Origin: Baylisascaris procyonis
Lineage: Eukaryota > Nematoda > Chromadorea > Rhabditida > Ascarididae
Direction of reading: 5' to 3'
DNA length: 64,000 nt
NCBI GenBank assembly: GCA_037389465.1
Contig: JAZARR010000068.1
Span: 1 to 64,000, forward strand
This document shows positions 1-12,829 of this stretch, in pieces. A model generated the notes under the pieces. It saw only the letters and a list, made by a program, of their open reading frames with translations. It ran no database searches and was not told the DNA's origin. The position numbers and the translations under genes are program-made. Positions within the stretch are counted from its first letter, which is position 1. Each line of letters begins with the position of its first letter.

Positions 1-475
1 AACTATTCAGGATGGTTCTTCCGTTCTCTTGGGCTTTGTGGAGAAAGAAGAGGGGATCATTATGTAAAGAAATGCGGCATTTTTGAAGATTTTTATTTAT
101 TTACAATTTTTTTTTTAAATCTTTGGCAAGCAGCGATAGTTGATTTGTTTTTATAGTTTTATGACCAATGTTTTTAATTGCGATGACAATTTGTGCTCTA
201 AATTTTCTAAAATGTAAATTTTGAATGTAAAATCAAATTAGAGTGTAATTAATATCAATCTTTGGAAAATGTAATAGAAGAGATGAAAAAATTTTTTCCC
301 ATTAGAGATACAATAAAATTTGCTAAAAATTTCACAAATTTTTCCCAATAAAAAAAATTTTTATCAATTAAAGAAAATCATAAAAGAAGAAGCGGAAAAG
401 AATTAAAAAAAAATTTATCAAAAAAAAAATTTTTTTCCCGCATATATTTATTATTTATTCAATTGTTTATTCTAG
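1..475 (+). other. 5' flank or intron of the CENPB-domain gene
   Basis: AT-rich sequence with long A and T runs, ending in a strong 3' splice site (gtttattctag, last base 475). No exon could be identified with confidence. The first 100 bases are open in one frame but have no recognisable domain and no convincing donor. Earlier exons of the gene that starts at 476 should lie here or left of the window. Confidence 0.5.
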
Positions 476-3038
476 GTGGCTGAAGTATTACGTAATCGTA
501 TTCCAATAATACGTCAACAAGCTTCTACATTATCCGATCGTCTTGCGCTAAAACGACGTCGTACAAATTTTGTTGGACTTAATATTATGATGTGGAGATT
601 TTTTTGTGATTGTCGTGATCAAGGTATAGTACTAAATGGTCGACAATTAAAAGAACATGCGCTAACTATTGCAAGACAACTTGGTTGGTACTTTTTTTTT
701 TTTTAATTCATTTATTAGTGAGATTTTTTTATTTTTATTTAGTTCGACTAGAATGTAAAGGGATATCATAAAGTAGATTTTCGCATATTTTATTCTCATT
801 AAATCTTTGCATATCTTATATCTTCGGATGCTTCCGATGCTTCAGTTATCTTCCTGGCAAAGATGGATAAGATCCATAAATCAGGATGTCGGATTTTTTA
901 TAATATATTTTTATATCTCAAATAAAGTTTTTTGTAGGTTGACAGTATGTGATATTTCTTCGAATATTTCTTCCCATGATGTAGAAGATCAGAAACAGAT
1001 TTTTTTTAAAAAAGAATTGAGTTAATTGTTTATATAAAAATTATTTATTGTAATAAATTTCGAATCGAATTTTCTAGCCGAGAAAATATTGGAAAATTTG
1101 TGAAAAACGTTCTAATATTTTCTAATAAAATCTTTTTGTAGGTTTGCATAATTTTAAAGGATCCGAAGGATGGTTAGATTCATTTAAACGACGACACAAT
1201 ATCGATCTCAAAACAATGACTGGTCATCCGGTTATCTATGAAACCGATAACGATGGTAATGTTTTCTGCCCGGGCGAAAATATCCTCGAAACTTATTGTA
1301 AGCGTTCTAATTATTGCGTTCAAATTTCGTTCTCATTTTCAACGCAAAACACGCAATAATTAATTGTTGAAGTAATTATAGCTATCAAATGATTCGATTG
1401 GGGGGCAGAGAGAGAAAAAGGAAAGGGATTATGATGGATGGATTGGATATTAGTGATTTCTATCTCCTTATAGTCTTTTTTTTAACTTGCAGCCTTCATC
1501 GCCGTTCTCAATAAAATATTCACAAGTGAATATGCGCTAATTGAATGACCTAATCTTACGTAGGAGCGGTTTTTTGTTGACGGAGCCGAAGTAGAAGGAG
1601 AGGAGTCGAAATCGGAAATTATGATGTTCTGGAGTTGAATGCATTATTTAATATTTAGCACCACGAACGGATAGTCCACAAGGTGAAGAAGAAATGAACA
1701 CATCAACATCGATGATCGTTGATGCGAATCAATTTCTCATTGATGCGGCTGATGCGGCTGCACGTGCCGTTTCTTCGTCCGGGAATTTTTCGCCCACCAG
1801 CAATTTGAATACGTTAGCAATTGCGGCTTGCAATACTGGAGGTTTATTTTCCAATTTGTTTATCTCAATTCTCTAAGAGTTTTTCTCGTATGAATTGTTG
1901 AAAAAACATAATAGAAATTCTATGGTTCAGTAAATATTTCAATTAACAAAGAATTTGGTGGGACTATTTACTACGGCGAAATTTTTAGAATAAATGATCA
2001 AATTTTTGAAAATGATGACATTTTCCACTATCGATATTGATGTTGGATAAATGAAACATTTAAAGTTAGATGGGAAATATTCTCGAATCCACAAAAATGG
2101 TCGTTTAATTTCTACATTATGTGATAATGGATTTTTACTCAGTCAATTCCTCATATTGCCTTTGTTTTGTTTTTTTTATATGTGGAGAGGAATTCCTTAG
2201 GTCATTTCCTCTAAGTAAGAGTCTCTCTTTGCATCATCAGACAGCTTAAAATTTTAAAATTTTGATAATTTTTAAATATTGGTCAAAAGTTTATTGTGAT
2301 CTTCGAGGACCGATGACTGTTATTGTGAGAATTACCTCAGCAGTCACATATGCACACCGTAAAAATATTCCTGTGAACCCCATATGGTCCATGAATAAAA
2401 ATGATCTTTACATATGACGGTTGAAAGCAACAACTGTAAAACGATTCTTTTTTGCGTCCGAATAAGCCAAGCATACGTCGTCAGTCCTTAAAGTGCTCAT
2501 AGCTGCAGATACGCATAAGTTTTATTTCTGATGGGCTGATGGGTAAAACGTGCCCATTTGGGTAGAACGCTGGAGTTTCTGAACATAGGCGAGTACAGAA
2601 CAGTTAGTTGGTATCTGTCGTTTTGTTGCCACTGTTGGTTGTTCTCCAATCATTTAGAGATGATTGGGGCAAGTGGTGGATTAGCAAAAGCGTTCACCTG
2701 GCCTATGTCATGCAGTGCTTCGATTTCCTTGCTAAATTTTCTTTCAAAATAGCTCTTGTTGCTAACTTCAATTTTCTTGGAAGTCTGAAACATGAGGGAG
2801 GGTATTCACGTCAAGGTGGGTAAAAAAAAGGGAAGGAAAGTCTATGTTACCAGATTACCTATAAAATAACTTTAGAATAACGGTAATTGTGGAAAAAAAC
2901 CGTCAATTTTTATTCATTGAGACATTTGCATGATATAATTGTTGATAACATTTTTTAAAGCACAATAAAAATTTTTCCATATTTTTATCTTTCTTTCTAA
3001 CACTTGTGATGTTTATGTTCATATGGAATTCATAAGTT

Positions 3039-3073
<35 letters not shown>

Positions 3074-4840
3074 TTTTTTTTTGAAGAAATTGGTCCATGC
3101 CAAGCGACAGCAGCAGTGCATACGACACAACCTTTGGATTTAGCAATGCTACCAACTACATCAACTGGTTTATCAACGCCTACATTTGCACAAAAAACAT
3201 CACCCACAGCAACATGTGTCATACGTGGTAAGTTTTGGTTTGCTGTGATAGTATAACAAAGAGTCTCTATTCAAGTGATTACGGTGTTCTTGCTATTGGC
3301 TGACCCGATACACTCCTCTATGAACTTCGTTGTGGTTTTTAATTAAGTAAAAAACGAAATTAGTGTCTTTATTCTAATATTCATTTGCTTATATTTTTCA
3401 GCTATTTTTTTCCCTACTCTAGTTTATCGCATTGTGCAAGTTTATCTATTTTATAATACAAAAAACATTCGAGAATATTTCTTTACAATTGCACTTTTCT
3501 ATTTGTTTGCTTTTTTTAGTTCATTTGCATATCATAATGGATGACGTTTACAGGTCAACCATTATTGTCACCGGTCGGTACAGTCTCTGACGTTAGTATG
3601 TCAACAATTCAAGCACTCGTTGAAACATGTTGCTATCGCGTTGATGAACCTGAGGTAAATTTACTAGCAATACCTTTATTGCCGAAATTATCTGATTCTA
3701 ATATTTGTGGTACACGGGAAAACAAAAAAAAGAAAAAAATCCGGCTGAAATTGCGCTCGTTCATCGGGCGTCCTCAATCTGTAAGGTCTTATCTCGGATA
3801 ATCGAGCGGTCTAAGTATTTCAACGAGAATTTTACACTTTTAGATAGTATCGATCGGACTTTACGTCTTTTATGTGTACTTGAGGATTTTACCGTAGAAC
3901 AACAGCGAATTCCCATTATGAAATGGATCTTAAAATATTGTTGATGAATACTGCTGAAATCAACGCATAATTATTAATTTAATTATAGGTGGCACATGCG
4001 ATGGAAACATTACGATCCTATATAACGATGAATGATGTTAGTTTAATGCCTGCATTGGTAGCGCTACAAAAAGGATTAGCAACGATTGCAGCAAATAGAC
4101 GTACAAAACAATCAACAAAAACTAAAATGACAGCCGCATTACCTGTTTCGTTGACTGTTACCTTGCCAACTCCTACACAGGACACCAGTGAACAACAAGT
4201 AAGTGGGAAATTTTTTTTTTTTTAAATCTGTAGTGAAATATAAATGAATATTTTAAATAATTGTATTGCTTAGTTTATTTATTCTTTGTGCTTTATAAAT
4301 TTACAACAAATATCCAACCATATCCTTATATTATCTCCTCTCCTCTTGTTTCGTAAGCCATCACTTTCATTCATCTCGAAGAATTTTTGCCTAAGGCATT
4401 TTTTGATTGTCGCAAGATCTTTGAGAGCAATTTATTCGGTAAATGTTTGAGTGCATCAAGCTTTGATTAAATTTTGCATTAAAAAAAAGATTCTTTTCCC
4501 TTTTTCTTTAAAATTTTCAAACTTTATGCGTTATCACAAGAAATCCCGTTTCGAATAATCCTCTAATCGCCGAAACCATCATGAAACGATAGGATGGAAT
4601 AAAAAATATTGGCTTATATGTTAATGTTTTCAGCTAGACTCGAATACATCTCATTGGTTTCAATGAAATGCCCATTTTTTTCAGGCATCTATAAGCGTTT
4701 CGCCGGCTACATCATCAAGCACAATGTTAGGTTTACGAACCGCATCGTTAAATGGCTGCAATAGTTCATCAATTGAGATGATGGATACTGCAACGACAAT
4801 GCTAAAGCGGGAAACGATTCAGGGTCAATTATCGTTGTAA
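476..4840 (+). CDS. HTH CENPB-type DNA-binding protein, 5'-partial, 7 exons
   Basis: Exons: 476-683, 1142-1297, 1659-1841, 3087-3227, 3554-3654, 3989-4198, 4685-4840. All junctions are GT/AG and all codon phases agree, giving 384 visible residues and a TAA stop. Visible residues about 35-92 form a CENPB-type helix-turn-helix: LKEHALTIARQLG, then across the first intron FKGSEGWLDSFKRRHNI. This is the signature of CENP-B, jerky and Tc5/pogo-type transposase DNA-binding domains, so the protein should bind DNA in the nucleus. The remainder (residues about 120-384) is low-complexity, rich in S, T, A, P and Q. No DDE transposase domain follows, which suggests a host regulator derived from a transposase rather than an active transposon; that is an inference. 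The N terminus lies outside the window. Exon structure is well supported; target and role are unknown. Confidence 0.85.
3039..3080. repeat. (ATTT)n microsatellite ending in a T run
   Basis: About nine ATTT units followed by a T run, directly before the acceptor of the exon at 3087. The tract forms the pyrimidine-rich end of that intron. Confidence 0.85.
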
Positions 4841-7800
4841 ATTTTATGCGTGACTTTTCAATGCCAAATTCGATGTACCTCGTGTGGAGTTTTTCTTCTT
4901 TTTTTTCTTTGTTTTGAATCTTTCGCTTCATGTTATTTTAAAATTTTACAGTAAATTTTATTCGTATATACTTGACGATTAAAAGATGATATCGGTGCAT
5001 GTGGAGATATTTGAAAAAAAAATTTTAGAGTGGAGTAGTAAGAGGATGGATACGTTGAACTAACCTATTTAATGAAATACTGGTGGAACTTAATTTGGGC
5101 ATTTTTTAAAGTTTTTAGGGTTACAATTTCCCAAAAAAGGGAAGAATAGAAGCTTTTAGTGAAGATAAATTCTACAATACGAAATTTTTCTCGGCTTCAG
5201 CTTTTTTTTTTGAATATTTCACTCTTGAATGAAGCAAGTTGTTTAGAGAAGCAAAAAAAAAAATTATTGGTCGCAATATGCTGTATTTTTATTATTTTAT
5301 AAATGGTGTCCATCGTTTATTTCTGCATTAATTCTCCGTCATAGTCGGACCTGAATTTTATTAGAAGTTTCCCGAGTGCATTTTTGGCTTCCTTACTGTT
5401 TGAATTAAGAGGATTTATTCCGTCATCAGTTCTTCCTACCAGTATTTACCTATTTGGGTATTCTTGATTTTATTATAGAATCTGAAAGATAATATGCATA
5501 GTAGCCCTCTTTTTTTTGAGTATTATTATTGACTTCTGCAATTCGACATTTTCTATTAGTAGATCTCTGTTGATTTTTGCAAAATGTTTTTTTTTCTTCA
5601 AGCTCATGATTTTTTTTTTCTTTGCGAAATATTTATTCAATATTAATTTTAACATTTTTTTGTTTTAAAAGTGCATTAATTAATAATATCATGTCTATGC
5701 GTACATATAATAATACATATATAAATACTATGTGCAACGGCTCGGGTAAAAAGAGGAACGGGAATAGGTAGAAGTTGTGGTTGGGTAAATAGCGGTCAAA
5801 AAAAGATGGATTTAAAAAAAGATAATTTTTTTAGAAAGTTTGTCACATCTATGGAATAGTGGTGATAAAAAGTTTACGTAATTCAATCATTTCACGCATA
5901 ATTCAGTTCATGTCAATTGCATAGTTAAATAACGTTTGCCTTCTTGTTATAATAAGGTATGTCTTTTCAGTCAATAGTTTCAGTCATTAGCCATTAAAAA
6001 TACAGATACGGAATTTATTAAGTATAATTTTATGCTTTATGATAAACTTTAGATACCTAATTTCATAGCAATGGCTCAATTTCTTTCCCTGAGTTATGAG
6101 AACCGTCACGGTATTATCGAATTTGCATATGCAAATTTTTTTTTTCTAAATTTGCATTTACAAGCAAGGAAAAAAAGGAAACAGTCGATCATCTTCTTTT
6201 AAGAGAAATTTTTTTTATAAATGAGAAATTTTTTGCTGCTGAATTTTTTTAAATAGTTTTTTATGGTTTTATTTTTTGTTTGTTTTTGTTTGTTTTTTTT
6301 TTTTTTTTATCAATTGAAGAACAAATTAATTTGCTTGATGGAATTTTAAAAAAAAGCCCATATCATGTAGACTTCTCTAATATATTTTCCCAATCTATTT
6401 ATTTAAATATTTCCTCTGTTAGTTTATTAATATTTGCATATTAAAAATGCTACTTTATTATCTTTAGTAAATCGAACTTATCTAATGCGTAATTTTTTAC
6501 CTAAATATTGAATTTTTTTATTAGAATTTGGTAAAGCAATTTGATCTGTAAATGAGATGCTAAGATGCTCGAATTATTGAGAAAAAAAATATAATTTCAT
6601 TGGCGGATTTGCGGTGTTAATCGCTCATCGGCGTAGGTGTTGTAAATATTAACCATTTTTTTCCAGTGCCGAAACGTTCTTACTAGAGAGTTAACTCTCC
6701 TATTATTGGCTGAAAGTTTTACCTGTATTTTAAACGAGAAATAGAAGGAAGGATTGTAAAATAATAATTGTAATAACTTTTTTTAAATGAGTTAAAATTA
6801 ATGAATTAAAATTACTATATTCAGGAGAGAAAATTTTTGATTTTATTTCCATCCCCATACAAGTAAAGTTCACGAAAATTTTGTCGTTTTATTTCCTTTT
6901 TTTAGCTGTCTAATATTTAAAAAAAAATCTTTTTTTTTAGATTATCATGACTAATTATCAACGGGAATTCTATCTATGAACGAACATGAACAATTCTCTA
7001 TCAAATTTTACAAGTGAAATATTTTTTTTTATTTTAAGTTTGCTATTTACGATAATCTTGAAAATAGATAGTGAATGGTGAGAGGGAGGGGGGATGGCGT
7101 AAGTGAAGGAGGATATAAGAGGTATATAATACTTCATATCTCATACGTTCATTTTATTCAGACAATCTATAAATATTATTGCAACTATTTTATTGTTTAT
7201 AATTGCATTTAAGTTTCTATCATCTTTTTCACTAATTAATGCAAAATCGTTCAATGCTTTTTTTTTTAAATTCTGACTTTGAATTTTCCTCAATTTTTTT
7301 TTTCAATTACGAATCGATTACAAATTTTCAAATGTTTTCGAAGAAAAAATTAAATAGAAATTGAATAATGATGAATGATATGTGGCTTTCAAAGATAGTG
7401 AAATTTTTTATCATCATCTTTGTTTGTTTTTGAGATGAAAGTATTGGACAATTTTTTTTTTTTTTTTGTTACCTTCTATCGTTTGAAATTTTACGTTTTT
7501 AACTCATAGTTGAAAAAAGTTTTCCATAAAAATATAGGGCACTCCCAGTTCGATGTAGCAAAGTCTATAGAAGATAATCATTATACATAACGTTTTCATC
7601 ATTTTAATTTGGCGCTTTTGTTTTGTTTTTTAAATAATTTTTATGTGTTGTTGCTTTTGTTCTCACTAAGAATTGAACTCCAGTAATGTTTTTTTTTAGA
7701 TTTTATTTTTGAGCTCTTATAGAGTATCGTTTTGGTTGTTGTGTTTGATCCTTCCAACTCCTGCTTGCCACGCCACCCTCCCATCTCCCACCTCCCCACT

Positions 7801-8343
7801 CCCCACTCATCAGTCATTCTCCCTCGCTGATCCTTCCAGATTTCTATCATTCCAGATGTGTTCTATCACATCGATATGTCCATAGTATAATATTTATGTT
7901 TCCTGCCATTCGAAGTTTACGGAAATCATCGAAGGGGGGGAAGGACGGGAAGACAACCAGGAGAGCTGAAAGAGGTGGAGAGGAGGCAACGAGGAGGAAA
8001 GGCAAGGACTTGTTTTTCATGACAACTGTTTGTTTAATAAATTTTAACGGATGCATTGATTTTTTTAAAATATAAACATATACGATTATATATGCATTGT
8101 TCTTACTCCTGTAGTTATTAAATTATATCAACTGGATGATATAGGGAGGCATCGATTATATAGGACAGATTCAAGAAGTCCCTAAATTATGGTGTTTGAT
8201 ACTCATAATTCTATTCCTTTGCTAGCCATTTGCAATACGAGACGACTTAAGAATCAATAATGGTGTCGAGATATTTTTGGTAAGGAAAACTAGTGATTGG
8301 TATTTTCAAGGGGTTGTTTTTCGCAGAGCTGATTTGTGTGAGA
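4841..8343. other. Intergenic, AT-rich, no gene seen
   Basis: This 3.5 kb stretch carries many A and T homopolymers and no open frame with splice sites in matching phase. No AATAAA was seen soon after the stop at 4840. At 7745-7840 there is a C/T-rich tract and at 7931-8008 a G/A-rich tract. They face each other like loose inverted copies and create short minus-strand frames (7641-7850, 7847-8056) that look like composition artefacts. Confidence 0.6.
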
Positions 8344-11300
8344 TAGAATTGAGCCTGAACAGAAGGGGTAAGTCCTAGAATTGAGCCTGAACAGAAGGGA
8401 TAAGTCCTAGAATTGATCCTGGACAGAAGGGATAAGTCCTAGAATTGAGCCTGAACAGAAGGGATAAGTCCTAGAATTGAGCCTGAACAGAAGGGTAAGT
8501 CCTAGAATTAAGCCTGAACAGAAGGGATAAGTCCTAGAATTGAGCCTGAACAGAAGGGATAAGTCCTAGAATTGAGCCTGAACAGAGGGATAAGTCCTAG
8601 AATGAGCCTGAACAGAAGGGTAAGTCCTAGAATTGAGCCTGAACAGAAGGGGTAAATCCTAGAATTGATCCTGAACAGAAGGGATAACTCCTAGAACTGA
8701 GCCTGAACAGAAGGGGTAAGTCCTAGAACTGAGCCTGAACAGAAGAGACAAGTCCTAGAATTGAGCCTAAACAGAAGGGATAAGTCCTAGAATTGAGCCT
8801 GAACAGAAGGGTTAAGTCCTAGAATTGAGCCTGAACAGAAGGGGTAAGTCCTAGAATTGAGCATGAACAGAAGGGGTAAGTCCTAGAATTGAGCCTGAAC
8901 AGAAGGGATAAGTCCTAGAATTGAGCCTGAACAGAAGGGATAAGTCCTAGAATTGAGCCTAAACAGAAGGAATAAGTCCTAGAATTGAGCCTGAACAGAA
9001 GGGTTAAGTCCTAGAATTGAGCGTGAACAGAGGGGGTAAGTCCTAGAATTGAGCCTGAACAGAAGCGGTAAGTCCTAGAATTGAGCCTGAACAGAAGGGT
9101 TAAGTCCTAGAATTGAGCCTGAACAGAAGGGGTAAGTCCTAGAATTGTGCATGAACAGAAGGAATAAGTCCTAGAATTGAGCCTGAACAGAAGGGGTAAG
9201 TCCTAGAATTGAGCCTGAACAGAAGGGTTAAGTCCTAGAATTGAGCCTGAACAGAAGGGGTAAGTCCTAGAATTGTGCATGAACAGAAGGGGTAAGTCCT
9301 AGAATTGTGCATGAACAGAAGGGATAAGTCCTAGAATTGAGCCTGAACAGAAGGGATAAGTCCTAGAATTGAGCCTGAACAGAAGGGATAAGTCCTAGAA
9401 TTGAGCCTGAACAGAAGGGATAAGTCCTAGAATTGATCCTGGACAGAAGGGATAAGTCCTAGAATTGAGCGTGAACAGAAGGGGTAAGTCCTAGAATTGA
9501 GCCTGAACAGAAGGGATAAGTCCTAGAATTGAGCCTGAACAGAAGGGATAAGTCCTAGAATTGAGCCTGAACAGAAGGGATAAGTCCTAGAATTGAGCCT
9601 GAACAGAAGGCATAAGTCCTAGAATTGAGCCTGAACAGAAGGGTAAGTCCTAGAATTGAGCCTGAACAGAAGGGGTAAATCCTAGAATTGATCCTGAACA
9701 GAAGGGATAAGTCCTAGAATTGAGCCTGAACAGAAGGGTAAGTCCTAGAATTGAGCCTGAACAGAAGAGACAAGTCCTAGAATTGAGCCTAAACAGAAGG
9801 GATAAGTCCTAGAATTGAGCCTGAACAGAAGGGTTAAGTCCTAGAATTGAGCCTGAACAGAAGAGGTAAGTCCTAGAATTGAGCATGAACAGAAGGGGTA
9901 AGTCCTAGAATTGAGCCTGAGCAGAAGGGATAAGTCCTAGAATTGAGCCTGAACAGAAGGGATAAGTCCTAGAATTGAGCCTGAACAGAAGGGTAAGTCC
10001 TAGAATTGAGCCTGAACAGAAGGGGTAAATCCTAGAATTGATCCTGAACAGAAGGGATAAGTCCTAGAATTGAGCCTGAACAGAAGGGGTAAGTCCTAGA
10101 ATTGAGCCTGAACAGAAGGGGTAAATCCTAGAATTGATCCTGAACAGAAGGGATAACTCCTAGAATTGAGCCTGAACAGAAGGGGTAGGTCCTAGAATTG
10201 AGCCTGAACAGAAGAGACAAGTCCTAGAATTGAGCCTAAACGGAAGGGATAAGTCCTAGAATTGAGCCTGAACAGAAGGGTTAAGTCCTAGAATTGAGCC
10301 TGAACAGAAGGGGTAAGTCCTAGAATTGAGCATGAACAGAAGGGGTAAGTCCTAGAATTGAGCCTGAACAGAAGGGATAAGTCCTAGAATTGAGCCTGAA
10401 CAGAAGGGATAAGTCCTAGAATTGAGCCTGGACAGAAGGGTAAGTCCTAGAATTGAGCCTGAACAGAAGGGGTAAATCCTAGAATTGATCCTGAACAGAA
10501 GGGATAAGTCCTAGAATTGAGCCTGAACAGAAGGAGTAAGTCCTAGAATTGAGCCTGAACAGAAGAGACAAGTCCTAGAATTGAGCCTAAACAGAAGGGA
10601 TAAGTCCTAGAATTGAGCCTGAACAGAAGGGTTAAGTCCTAAAATTGAGCCTGAACAGAAGGGGTAAGTCCTAGAATTGAGCATGAACAGAAGGGTAAGT
10701 CTTAGAATTGAGCCTGAACAGAAGGGATAAGTCCTAGAATTGAGCCTGAACAGAAGGGATAAGTCCTAGAATTGAGCCTAAACAGAAGGAATAAGTCCTA
10801 GAATTGAGCTTGAACAGAAGGGTTAGGTCCTAGAATTGAGCGCGAACAGAGGAGGTAAGTCCTAGAATTGAGCCTGAACAGAAGGGGTAAGTCCTAGAAT
10901 TGAGCCTGAACAGAAGGGTTAAGTCCTAGAATTGAGCCTGAACAGAAGGGGTAAGTCCTAGAATTGTGCATGAACAGAAGGGGTAAGTCCTAGAATTGTG
11001 CATGAACAGAAGGGATAAGTCCTAGAATTGAGCCTGAACAGAAGGGATAAGTCCTAGAATTGAGCCTGAACAGAAGGGATAAGTCCTAGAATTGAGCCTG
11101 AACAGAAGGGATAAGTCCTAGAATTGATCCTGGACAGAAGGGATAAGTCCTAGAATTGAGCGTGAACAGAAGGGGTAAGTCCTAGAATTGAGCCTGAACA
11201 GAAGGGATAAGTCCTAGAATTGAGCCTGAACAGAAGGGATAAGTCCTAGAATTGAGCCTGAACAGAAGGGATAAGTCCTAGAATTGAGCCTGAACAGAAG

Positions 11301-12173
11301 GGATAAGTCCTAGAATTGAGCCTGAACAGAAGGGTAAGTCCTAGAATTGAGCCTGAACAGAAGGGGTAAATCCTAGAATTGATCCTGAACAGAAGGGTAA
11401 GTCCTAGAATTGAGCCTGAACAGAAGGGGTAAATCCTAGAATTGAGCCTGAACAGAAGGGTTAAGTCCTAGAATTGAGCCTGAACAGAAGGGGTAAGTCC
11501 TAGAATTGAGCATGAACAGAAGGGGTAAGTCCTAGAATTGAGCCTGAACAGAAGGGATAAGTCCTAGAATTGAGCCTGAACAGAAGGGATAAGTCCTAGA
11601 ATTGAGCCTAAACAGAAGGAATAAGTCCTAGAATTGAGCCTGAACAGAAGGGTTAGGTCCTAGAATTGAGCGTGAACAGAGGAGGTAAGTCCTAGAATTG
11701 AGCCTGAACAGAAGGGGTAAGTCCTAGAATTGAGCCTGAACAGAAGGGTTAAGTCCTAGAATTGAGCCTGAACAGAAGGGGTAAGTCCTAGAATTGTGCA
11801 TGAACAGAAGGGGTAAGTCCTAGAATTGAGCCTGAACAGAAGGGATAAGTCCTAGAATTGAGCCTGAACAGAAGAGATAAGTCCTAGAATTGAGCCTGAA
11901 CAGAAGGGATAAGTCCTAGAATTGAGCCTAAACAGAAGGAATAAGTCCTAGAATTGAGCCTGAACAGAAGGGATAAGTCCTAGAATTGAGCCTAAACAGA
12001 AGGAATAAGTCCTAGAATTGAGCCTGAACAGAAGGGTTAAGTCCTAGAATTGAGCGTGAACAGAAGGGGTAAGTCCTAGAATTGAGCCTGAACAGAAGGG
12101 GTAAGTCCTAGAATTGAGCGTGAACAGAAGGGGTAAGTCCTAGAATTGAGCCTAAACGGAAGGGGTAAGTCCT
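8344..12173. repeat. 32-bp minisatellite, about 120 tandem units
   Basis: The unit reads AGAATTGAGCCTGAACAGAA followed by GGGGTAAGTCCT. Most copies are 32 bp and some are 31 bp because one G is missing. Recurrent variants include GGGATAAG, GGGTTAAG, AGAGACAAG, GAGCATGAAC, GTGCATGAAC, GAGCGTGAAC and GATCCTG. The same runs of variants recur at a distance, so blocks of many units were duplicated together. Stop codons occur in the unit, so it does not code. It sits between the 3' ends of two convergent genes. Confidence 0.97.
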
Positions 12174-12829
12174 CGGGAAGAGAGTGTTGATGTGTCTTCA
12201 ACGAAACTGAAGAACACAACTCTATGAAAGCAGCAATTGTTGCTTTTTACGAAGTTCTAATCGTAGTTTAGTTTGCAAATTGTGCACTAACATCGACATT
12301 TCACCAACGCTTTTTTATACTACATTTATTATTGGAAATGACCTGGGAATCAACTTTCTAAATCCAAATAAAAGTGATTTGTTTCAATTAAATTCTAAAA
12401 TATGCTCAACTTGACCATTTTGTTTTTCCCCTCATCTGTTGACTAAGCTGGTTGAATAGTAGACGATAGGATGGTGCAAAGTTATAGCGGTAGATCTCAA
12501 TTGTTAGCCGTTTGCCTAAGGTGGATTAGAATTGTTGCTCGTAGATGAAATGCATATGTTTTTATTTTCTTTGTTGAATCGACGTTAAAGCTCGATGATT
12601 CTCTATTATAATGAGGACTTTTGTTGAGATAAAATGTAAACTGAGATGAAAAAATTTTCTTTTTACTTAAGTTTGAGATATTTTATTCATCCTACCTAAT
12701 ATTTAGGTCATATAGTCATGTGATTAAGAAATAAAGATTTTATGTGATTTTTATTTGCAAACATTTGAAAATTTATTTTTTACATATGCATAATAGATAG
12801 AGGAAGCTGTATATATATTTCGCTTAGTT
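12174..12829. other. 3' flank of the chitin-binding gene
   Basis: AT-rich single-copy sequence between the minisatellite and the stop codon of the minus-strand chitin-binding gene. Apart from the poly(A) signal at 12772-12777, nothing is recognisable. Confidence 0.5.
12772..12777 (-). terminator. Poly(A) signal AATAAA of the chitin-binding gene
   Basis: AATAAA on the minus strand, about 53 bases past the TAA stop at 12830. This is a usual distance for a nematode 3' end. The call rests on motif and position only. Confidence 0.55.

Noticed and set aside
7641..8056. Two 69-codon minus-strand frames
   Set aside because: They run through the C/T-rich and G/A-rich tracts and have biased composition (G/W/E/R-rich and S/P/F-rich). 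No splice sites or domains were seen.
8344..12173. CRISPR-like array
   Set aside because: The 32-bp unit is directly tandem with no unique spacers, and the surrounding genes are eukaryotic.
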